DNA of 32,075 bases from Sphingopyxis sp. KK2 (GTDB lineage: Bacteria; Pseudomonadota; Alphaproteobacteria; Sphingomonadales; Sphingomonadaceae), in NCBI RefSeq assembly GCF_001990265.1, contig NZ_LYVN01000035.1, forward strand, positions 1-32,075. Reading direction: 5' to 3'. The notes below the pieces were generated by a model, which was not told the origin of the DNA, ran no database searches, and saw only the letters and a program-made list of their open reading frames with translations. A program made the position numbers and the translations under genes. Shown here piece after piece: positions 22,701-29,900 of this stretch. Numbering within the stretch: position 1 is the first letter of the stretch; every line of letters begins with the position of its first letter.

Positions 22701-24623
22701 CTAGGCGTCGCCTGCCAGCAGCCCGGTGAACAGGCCCGCGACGCTTTCGGCGGCGGCGATTTCGTCGGCGAGGCCGAGCAGCCCGGGGGTGAGCTGGCCC
22801 TCGATCAGCAGCGTCGCCAGCCCCTGCATCATCGACCAGCCCGCGACCGCGGCGAGCTTCGGATCGAGCACGACGTCCTGGCGCCGCGAGGTGAGATTGA
22901 GCACCGCCGCGCCGAACAGCTGCGCCGACGCCATGCGCGCGGTCGACAGCTCGCGCGTCGGCACCGCGCCGGTGATCTCGCGGTTGCCGATCAGGCGGAA
23001 CAGCCCCGGATTGGCGATCGCGAAGCGGATATAGCCGACCCCGAGCAGGCGGTGCCGGTCGTGGGGGGTGGCGGCGGGCTGGGCCGCGATCACCATTTCG
23101 TCGTGCAATTTCCAGAACCCGCGCGTCGCGACCGCCATCAGCAGCGCCTGCTTGTCGGCGAAGTGAAAATAGGGGGCATTGTGCGAGATGCCCGCGAGCC
23201 GCGACACTTCACGGATGCTGATCGTCGCCTTGCCCGTCCGTTCGATTTCGGCGGTCGCGATGTCGATCAGCCGTTCGCGGACATCGGGATTCGCGGCGCC
23301 CGCCGCCACCGCCTCGCCCGCATCCTTGGGCAGCGGCAGCGACGATGTCAGCCCGAGGATGTCGCTGTCGGGAGCGGCGGCGGGGATGTCGGGGCGATAT
23401 TTGCGGATGTCGTCGAGCGTCAGCGTCGATCCCGCCGCAGCACTCGCCGCCTGGATTTCGGGATCCATGAACGGCGCGGTATCGAAATAATCGGCGGCAT
23501 AGACGACATAGCCGCCCTTGTAGCGCCGGATGCTGCTGCCGCGCGTCATGATAACGCGTTTCCCGTCGGGCAGGATCGCGACCTGGCGCCATTCGCTGTA
23601 CGACATGTCGCCGTCGAACACCGGCTTTTCGGTCAGCTCGAATACGATCTTGCCCGCCTTGGGCATCACGTCGGCGAGCCAGTCGCCGATTTCCCCCCGC
23701 CCGTGCACCTCGCCGAAGATCGGGTCGATATAGACCGAGGCGGTGGGGTGGAGCAGCGCGGTGAATTCGGAATAGAAATTGTCACCGCGCGGCTGTTCGA
23801 ACAGCAGGTCGTGGAGGTCGCGGTTCGACAGCCCGGTGGGCTGGTCAGCCGGCCGCTTCGCATGATCGGCGCGCCAGGCCGCCGCCGCCGCCGAGAGCGG
23901 CGCGGGCGGCGCGGTGCGCACCCACGCCTTGGTCGGCACGCGCGGCCAGTCGGGCAGCGCGACGACGCGATCGCCCTGCTTTTCGCGGAACGCCATGCCC
24001 ATGCGGATCGGCGTCGTATCGAAGAAGTCGACCGCGTCGCGCACCCAGCCGTCGCGGTAGCGCCGCACGCTGACCCCGCGCACGATTTTGACCCATTCGC
24101 CGTTCACCGGCTGGGTCAGCATCCATTCGTCGATCGACGTGCCGCCCTCGCCATCGTCGAGGAAGGCGGCGGGAAAGACGGGGTCGAAGCTCGCGCCGCT
24201 GCCCTGCCCCGACATGATCGGGACCAGCCAGGCGCGGATCGCGCGCTGGCCGTGGAGATCGCCGAAGAAGGGATCGATATAGACCGACTTTTCGGGGTCG
24301 AGCATGTCGCTGTGGATTTCGAAGAAACGTTCGCCGAGCGACCGGTCGTTGATCACCGAGTGGATGTCGCGGTGCGACAGTCCGCTGGGCGTGCCGACGA
24401 AACGCGCGGGGTCGAGCGGCTTGCCCTTCGTCTCTTCGCGATAGCGGTCGATATAGGCCTGCGCAGCCGGGCTATGCTCGGGACGCCACAGCGTCTGCTG
24501 CCGGTCCAGCGACGCCTGGGCTTGCGGGGTTCGTTCCATATGCGTCTCGTTCTGATCCGGTTGAGCCATAGCGCCGCCGCTCGCGACGCATAGCAGGAAT
24601 GCGATGGTGATCCGTATGATCAT
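22701..24623 (-). CDS. Fusion protein: signal peptide, two SnoaL/NTF2-like repeats, TetR-family regulator
   Basis: A 640-residue uninterrupted frame with an unusual layout. Residues 1-20 are a signal peptide ending ASGGAMA before QPD. Residues 78-206 and 261-385 are two homologous SnoaL/NTF2-like modules (compare GLSHRDIHSVI with GLSNRDLHDLL, SVYIDPFFGDLHG with SVYIDPIFGEVHG, and VDFFDTTPI with ADYFDTAPF). Residues 445-500 are a TetR N-terminal helix-turn-helix (ISIREVSRLAGISHNAPYFH), and 505-640 a TetR ligand domain. The TetR part alone, from an internal GTG at 23309, would be 202 residues, a normal TetR length, but no good ribosome binding site precedes it. The gene starts 15 bases after the receptor gene stop. 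Either a true fusion or two genes merged by loss of a stop codon. Confidence 0.85.
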   Translation of the reverse strand: MIIRITIAFLLCVASGGAMAQPDQNETHMERTPQAQASLDRQQTLWRPEHSPAAQAYIDRYREETKGKPLDPARFVGTPSGLSHRDIHSVINDRSLGERFFEIHSDMLDPEKSVYIDPFFGDLHGQRAIRAWLVPIMSGQGSGASFDPVFPAAFLDDGEGGTSIDEWMLTQPVNGEWVKIVRGVSVRRYRDGWVRDAVDFFDTTPIRMGMAFREKQGDRVVALPDWPRVPTKAWVRTAPPAPLSAAAAAWRADHAKRPADQPTGLSNRDLHDLLFEQPRGDNFYSEFTALLHPTASVYIDPIFGEVHGRGEIGDWLADVMPKAGKIVFELTEKPVFDGDMSYSEWRQVAILPDGKRVIMTRGSSIRRYKGGYVVYAADYFDTAPFMDPEIQAASAAAGSTLTLDDIRKYRPDIPAAAPDSDILGLTSSLPLPKDAGEAVAAGAANPDVRERLIDIATAEIERTGKATISIREVSRLAGISHNAPYFHFADKQALLMAVATRGFWKLHDEMVIAAQPAATPHDRHRLLGVGYIRFAIANPGLFRLIGNREITGAVPTRELSTARMASAQLFGAAVLNLTSRRQDVVLDPKLAAVAGWSMMQGLATLLIEGQLTPGLLGLADEIAAAESVAGLFTGLLAGDA

Positions 24624-24638
24624 GGCGCCGATCCCCCC

Positions 24639-26921
24639 TCAAAACCGATAGCGGAGGAGGAGGCCATAGGTGCGCGGCCGTCCGGGCACGCCGAGATAGG
24701 AGCCGACCAGCCGGTTGAAGCCCGGCCCGCCGCCGAGCACCGAGCCGATCAGCCCGCAATTCACCAGATAGTCGGTACCCGTCAGGTTGCGCGCCCAGCC
24801 CTGCACCTCGATCCGGTCGCCGCCGAAACGCATGCCGACGCGCGCGTTGAGCAGGCCATAGCCCTTTTGCCGGCAGATCGGATCGCCCGTCTGGTCGAGA
24901 TTCTGGGCGCTGGTGTAGAGCCCGTCGAGGCCGCCATAGATTTCGGTGCCGGTGCCGACGGGCGCAGTGTAGATCGCCGAACTCGCAAGCTGCCAGCGCG
25001 GCGCATTGGCAAGGTCGGTGCCCGACCGGTCGCCGAAGCCGCCGCCGGGAAGCGGCCCGTTCGGATAGTTGCGATAGGTCGCCTTGTTATACGCCGCCGA
25101 CCCCATCAGCGACAGGCCGCCGAGTTCGGCCGAGGTTTCGAACTCGATCCCGCTCGACCGCGCGCGCGCGGCGTTGGTCGTGCGGATTTCGGGCGGGTCG
25201 AAGATATTGACCTGCAGATCCTTGAAATCGATGCGGAAGGCCGACAGCGCCACCGACACCTTGCGGTCGAACATCAGCGCCTTCAGCCCGACCTCGTAAT
25301 TCGCCGCCGATTCCTTGCCGAACTCGAGCCGGGCGGGATCGAGCGACGCCGCGCTGCCCGAAAGCCCGCCGCCGTTGAACCCGCCCGACTTCGAGCCCTC
25401 CGAATAGGTCGCATAGACATTGACGTCGCGTGCGACTTCGAAGGAGACGCTGCCCATCAGCGCGAGATCGCGCTCGGTGCGCTCGAAGCGCGTGGGCGGA
25501 AAGGAAAGGAAACCGGCAAGCCCGCCGAACAGCGTGCCGACCGTCTGCGCGGTCAGGAAGTCGCGATGCTCGCGGTCGCCGCGGATGCCGACGCGCAAGG
25601 TCAGCCGTTCGGTCGGCTTGAAGCCGAGCTGGCCGAAGATCGCCTGGCTGTCGATATCGAGGTCGGTCTGCGCGAGTTGCTGGACCCCGCCGAAGACGTC
25701 GGGCAGGCCCGCCAGCGTCGCATCGTCGACATTGGTCTGCAGGTCGCTCTTCAGATTCGCCTTGTGCAGATAGACGCCGACGAGCCAGTCGAACGGCCCG
25801 TCGCTGTCGGATACCAGCCGCAATTCCTCGCTCAGCTGCCACTGCTTGTTGTCGCGACCCGAGCGGAAATAGGGTTCGGCGCTGAAATCGAGATCGATGA
25901 AATTTTTCGAATTGAAGCCGCGATAGCCGGTGAGCGAGGTCAAGGACGCGCCATCGAAATCATAGGTCAGATTGGCGAAGCCGCCCCAGCTCTTGACGCT
26001 GTTCTCTTCGGCATTCGGCGTCTTCGACACCGTGCGGTCATAGACATTGCCGGGGGTGACCGGCGGGGTCGGAGGCGGCAGGAACAGGAAGACGGGATCG
26101 AAACCCACGAACAGCAGGTCGCCGACCGAGCTGTTCGTGCGGTCGCTCTGGAAATCGGCGCCGATCGTGACGGTCAGCCCGTCGGCAGGCTCGGCATGGA
26201 GCTTCCCGCGAAAGCCATAGCGCCGCAGGTCGCCGACTGCGGCGCCATCGACGCTGTTGCGGCGCAGGCCGTCGTCGTCGCTGAAATAGCCGCTGACCGA
26301 GATCGCGGCGACGTCGCGGACGATCGGGACCTGGACATTGCCGCGCAGCCGGATGCTGTCGTAATTGCCGTACTGCGCGTCGAACACCGCCTTGCTGTCA
26401 ACGAGCGACGGCGTCTGGGTGATGATGTTGATCGCGCCGACGGTCGAATTCTTGCCATAGAGCGTGCCCTGCGGCCCGCGCAGCACCTCGACGCGTTCGA
26501 GGTCGATCAGTTCGGGATTGAGCTGTTCGGGACGCTGCAAATAGACGCCGTCGACATAGAAAGCGACGTTGGGGTCGATCCCCGGCTGGGCGTTGCGCGC
26601 GGTACTGGTCAGCCCGCGGATCGTCACCTTGTTGTCGCTCTGGCTGCCCTGCCCGAAATCGAGCCGCGTGTTCGGAACGAAGCGCGCGGCATCCTCGAGC
26701 GAGCCGATATTGCGTTTCTCGACGAAATCGGTGCCGATCACCGAGATCGCGAGCGGCAGGTCGATCACGCGCTCGTCGCGCTTTTGCGCGGTCACGACGA
26801 TATCGACGCCGGCCCCGGTGCCATCGTCCACCGGAACATCCTGTGCCGACGCCGTGCCGGCGGTGCCCGCCAGCGCCGCGAGCGCCGTCAGACGCATCAT
26901 GCTGTCCTTGCCTCCAAGCAT
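24639..26921 (-). CDS. TonB-dependent outer-membrane receptor
   Basis: A 760-residue receptor. A signal peptide (1-26, cleavage after ASA) precedes the TonB-box region DIVVTAQKRDE (40-50). The plug domain (about 50-165) has VPNTRLDFGQGSQ, IRGLTSTARNAQPG, VDGVYLQRPEQLN and VEVLRGPQGTLYGKNSTVGAINI. The barrel fills the rest and ends in a C-terminal Phe (LLLRYRF), as outer-membrane proteins require. The subtype (IDLPLAISV near the plug start) is the one expanded in sphingomonads for hydrophobic or aromatic compounds; the substrate here is unknown. The ATG at 26921 is preferred because GAGGAGG precedes it. It is followed by the SnoaL-TetR gene and preceded by tandem operator-like repeats. Confidence 0.95.
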   Translation of the reverse strand: MLGGKDSMMRLTALAALAGTAGTASAQDVPVDDGTGAGVDIVVTAQKRDERVIDLPLAISVIGTDFVEKRNIGSLEDAARFVPNTRLDFGQGSQSDNKVTIRGLTSTARNAQPGIDPNVAFYVDGVYLQRPEQLNPELIDLERVEVLRGPQGTLYGKNSTVGAINIITQTPSLVDSKAVFDAQYGNYDSIRLRGNVQVPIVRDVAAISVSGYFSDDDGLRRNSVDGAAVGDLRRYGFRGKLHAEPADGLTVTIGADFQSDRTNSSVGDLLFVGFDPVFLFLPPPTPPVTPGNVYDRTVSKTPNAEENSVKSWGGFANLTYDFDGASLTSLTGYRGFNSKNFIDLDFSAEPYFRSGRDNKQWQLSEELRLVSDSDGPFDWLVGVYLHKANLKSDLQTNVDDATLAGLPDVFGGVQQLAQTDLDIDSQAIFGQLGFKPTERLTLRVGIRGDREHRDFLTAQTVGTLFGGLAGFLSFPPTRFERTERDLALMGSVSFEVARDVNVYATYSEGSKSGGFNGGGLSGSAASLDPARLEFGKESAANYEVGLKALMFDRKVSVALSAFRIDFKDLQVNIFDPPEIRTTNAARARSSGIEFETSAELGGLSLMGSAAYNKATYRNYPNGPLPGGGFGDRSGTDLANAPRWQLASSAIYTAPVGTGTEIYGGLDGLYTSAQNLDQTGDPICRQKGYGLLNARVGMRFGGDRIEVQGWARNLTGTDYLVNCGLIGSVLGGGPGFNRLVGSYLGVPGRPRTYGLLLRYRF

Positions 26922-26978
26922 CCCACCCTCCTCGTCATGTCCGCAAATACGGATCATGCGGGACCATCCTCCGGCTCC

Positions 26979-27013
26979 TTGACAGTGACAAGTAGTCAAT
27001 TTGACAGTGTCAA
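26979..27013. promoter_or_regulatory. Tandem TTGACAGTG(A/T)CAA sites, likely TetR operator pair
   Basis: TTGACAGTGACAA (26979-26991) and TTGACAGTGTCAA (27001-27013) start 22 bases apart, two helical turns. The second is a perfect palindrome around its central G; the first differs from it at one position. They lie 58-92 bases upstream of the receptor start and include a minus-strand TTGACA, so they overlap the likely promoter. The downstream operon encodes a TetR domain, making autoregulation plausible but unproven. Confidence 0.6.
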
Positions 27014-27140
27014 GCCAGCAGTATCGGCAAGCGTCGGCGGCCGTCGGAAGTCGCGAGCGCATGCCGTCCGGCGAGTCGGAATGTAGGGAAACCGCCGTTC
27101 GAGCGGCGGCGTGAGCCGGCAGGGACGAGCGCGCGGCGGC

Positions 27141-29900
27141 CTAGGCCGCGACCGCTTCCTCGCTCGCGCTGCCCGCGGCTTCGAGCAGGCGCTTTTCGAG
27201 GCTCTTCACCCGCGCCGGGCTGTCGATCTTGTCGCCGATGAGGTCGGTGACATAGAAAGTGTCGACCGCGCGCTCGCCATAGGTCGCGACATGCGCGCTG
27301 TGGACCGTCACCTTCGACTGGAAGAGCGCATAGGCGAGCTGGTTCAAGAGCGCGGGGCGGTCCTGCGCATTGACCTCGATCACGGTGAAGCGGTTCGACG
27401 CCTTATTATCGACGAAGACATTCGGGGCGATGCGGAACGCCTCGGCACGGGCGCGCGGCAGCGCGCGCGCTTCGAGCTTCGGCAGCAATTTGTGGCGATT
27501 GGCGAGCGCGTCCTCGATCGCGCGGGTCAGCCGGCCGATCTGTCCCGCCTCGGCAAAGGGACGCCCGAGCGGGTCCTGGACGAGGAAATTGTCGAGCGCG
27601 AGGCCGTCGCGCGTCGTGTGAATGCGCGCGTCGATGATGTTGCCGCCGGCGAGGTGGATGCCGCCCGCGATGCGATAGAAAAGCCCCGGATGGTCGGCGG
27701 CGAGCACCATCACCAAGGTCGCGCCGCGATCGTCGTCGGGCACTGCGGCGATATGCAGCGGCGCGGTGCCGGCCTGCCGGATATGGACGAGATTGGCGGC
27801 GATGACCTCGACCGGCTCGGCGATCCAATAGCTTTCGGGGAGGCGCTTCGCGACCTTGTCGAAGGTCTTGCGATCGAATCCGAACTGCGCGGCGACGGCG
27901 TCCTTCTTGCTTTCGATCCGCGCTTCGCGGCCGCGTTGCTTGTGGCCGAGGCGCAGCACTTCCTCGGCCGCGTCGTAAAGCTCGGTCAGCAGCTGGCGTT
28001 TCCAGCCGTTCCACACCCCGGGGCCGACCGCGCGGATATCGACGACGGTGAGCACGAGGAGGAGGCGCAGGCGCTCGGGGCTTTGCACGACCTGCGCGAA
28101 ATCGAGGATCGTCTTGAAATCGGCGAGGTCGCGCTTGAACGCGGTCGCCGACATCAGCAGATGATAGCGCACGAGCCAGGACACGGTCTCGGTCTCGGCC
28201 TCGCTGAGCCCCAAGCGCGGGCAAACGCGCAGCGCGAGTTCGGCGCCGAGCACGCTATGGTCGCCGCCGCGCCCCTTGGCGATGTCGTGGAGCAGCACCG
28301 CGACATAGATGACGCGCCGCGAATGGATCTGGCCCATGATCGCGGTCGACAGCGGATGGTCGTCCTTCAGCCGGTCCTGCTCGATGTCCGAGAGCAGCCC
28401 GATCGCGCGGATCGTATGTTCGTCGACGGTATAGTGATGATACATGTCGAACTGCATCTGCGCGACGACGCGGCCGAAGTCGGGCACGAAGCGGCCGAAT
28501 ACCCCGGCCTCGTTCATCCAGCGCAGCACCGTTTCGGGATCGCGCGGGCTGGTCAGCACGTCGAGGAAGAGCGCATTGGCGCGCGCGTCGCGGCGCACGC
28601 GCATCGTTTCGATGAGCTTTGCATCGTTGCGCGCCTGGCGCATCGCGAGCGGGTGGATTTCGAGGCCGTGCTTGTCGGCAAGCGCGAAGATCTCGATCAG
28701 CCGGACGGGGTCCTTCTGGAAGAAATCGTCGGCGGGCAACGCGAGGCGGCCGCGGTCGAGCACGAAGCCGTTGAGCCGGCCGGGGCGGCGGCGGATCGAC
28801 GGCAGGAAACGCCGGCCGCGCGCCGCGAGCTGGTCGTCGAGATGCGCGAGGAAGGTGCCGGTGACGTCGCCGACGCTTTTGGCATGGATGAAATAGAGCT
28901 GCATGAAGCGCTCGACCGCGCTCTTGCCCGGGCGGTCGGCGAAATGCATGCGCGCCGCGATCTCGCGCTGGAAATCGAAGGTCAGCCGGTCCTCGGCGCG
29001 CCCCGCGAGCGTGTGGAGATGGCAGCGCACCGCGAGCAGGAAATTCTCGGCGCGCGCGAACTGGCGCAGCTCGCGCGTCGAAAGCAGCCCGGCGTCGACC
29101 AGTTCGGGGACGGTGCGCACGCGGTGGATGAACTTGCCGATCCAGAAGAGCGTGTGGAGGTCGCGCAGCCCCCCCTTCCCTTCCTTCACATTGGGTTCGA
29201 CGACATAGCGCGAATCGCCCATGCGCCGGTGCCGCTCGTCGCGCTCGGCGAGCTTTTCGGACACGAACGCGCGCGCGTTTCCGGCGACGACCTCGGCATC
29301 GAAGCGCGCCGACGCCTGGTCATAGAGGTCGCGATCGCCCCAGATGAAGCGGCCTTCGAGCAAGGCGGTGCGGATGGTGAGATCGTCCTTCGCGGCGCGG
29401 ATCATCTCGTCGAGAGAGCGCGACGAATGGCCGACCTTCAGCCCAAGGTCCCAGAGCGTGTAGAGCTGCGCCTCGATCACCTGTTCGGTCCAGCTCGTCT
29501 GCTTGAACGGGGTGAGGAAGCCGATGTCGATGTCGCTGTACGGCGCCATTTCGGCGCGGCCGTAACCGCCGACCGCGATCACCGTGATCCGCTCGCCCGC
29601 CGAGCGATTGCCCGCGGGATAGAGGTGGTCGACGGTGAAATCATAGGAGAGGCGGATGATCTGGTCGATCAGGAAGGCGGTCGCGCTCGCCGCGAGGCGG
29701 CCCGCCGAGGGCGCTTCGAGCAGGCGGCGGGCGATTTCGGCGCGGCCCGCGTCGAGCGCCTGGCGGAGCAGGTCGACGAGCGCGCGGCGGCGCTTGCCAT
29801 TGTCGCTGGTTTCGGCGGCGGCGGCCTCGAGTCGCTCGGCGAGCGCGCGGCGATCGATGATCGCGCGGCGGCCGTCGAGATGCGCGAAGATGTCGCTCAT
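27141..29900 (-). CDS. glnD: Bifunctional [protein-PII] uridylyltransferase/uridylyl-removing enzyme
   Basis: A 919-residue nitrogen-status sensor that uridylylates PII proteins when glutamine is low and removes UMP when glutamine is high. The nucleotidyltransferase signature is VGGYGRAEMAPYSDIDIGFL near residues 110-129 (Gly111-Gly112, Asp123, Asp125). The GlnD-type UTase domain follows (GLRDLHTLFWIGK). The HD hydrolase domain shows HHYTVDEHTIRAIG and LLHDIAKGRGGDHS. Two C-terminal ACT domains (DDRGATLVMVLAADHPGLFYRI and NRFTVIEVNAQDRPALLNQL) sense glutamine. Length and order are canonical. The start at 29900 overlaps the mutS stop by four bases (ATGA), so it is translated from the mutS message. 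Confidence 0.96.
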   Translation of the reverse strand: MSDIFAHLDGRRAIIDRRALAERLEAAAAETSDNGKRRRALVDLLRQALDAGRAEIARRLLEAPSAGRLAASATAFLIDQIIRLSYDFTVDHLYPAGNRSAGERITVIAVGGYGRAEMAPYSDIDIGFLTPFKQTSWTEQVIEAQLYTLWDLGLKVGHSSRSLDEMIRAAKDDLTIRTALLEGRFIWGDRDLYDQASARFDAEVVAGNARAFVSEKLAERDERHRRMGDSRYVVEPNVKEGKGGLRDLHTLFWIGKFIHRVRTVPELVDAGLLSTRELRQFARAENFLLAVRCHLHTLAGRAEDRLTFDFQREIAARMHFADRPGKSAVERFMQLYFIHAKSVGDVTGTFLAHLDDQLAARGRRFLPSIRRRPGRLNGFVLDRGRLALPADDFFQKDPVRLIEIFALADKHGLEIHPLAMRQARNDAKLIETMRVRRDARANALFLDVLTSPRDPETVLRWMNEAGVFGRFVPDFGRVVAQMQFDMYHHYTVDEHTIRAIGLLSDIEQDRLKDDHPLSTAIMGQIHSRRVIYVAVLLHDIAKGRGGDHSVLGAELALRVCPRLGLSEAETETVSWLVRYHLLMSATAFKRDLADFKTILDFAQVVQSPERLRLLLVLTVVDIRAVGPGVWNGWKRQLLTELYDAAEEVLRLGHKQRGREARIESKKDAVAAQFGFDRKTFDKVAKRLPESYWIAEPVEVIAANLVHIRQAGTAPLHIAAVPDDDRGATLVMVLAADHPGLFYRIAGGIHLAGGNIIDARIHTTRDGLALDNFLVQDPLGRPFAEAGQIGRLTRAIEDALANRHKLLPKLEARALPRARAEAFRIAPNVFVDNKASNRFTVIEVNAQDRPALLNQLAYALFQSKVTVHSAHVATYGERAVDTFYVTDLIGDKIDSPARVKSLEKRLLEAAGSASEEAVAA

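Noticed and set aside
22701..24623. Frameshift artefact joining the SnoaL and TetR parts
   Set aside because: The frame is continuous, with normal high-GC codon use across the junction (residues 385-445), so no single-base error is needed. Loss of a stop codon cannot be excluded and is stated as an alternative.
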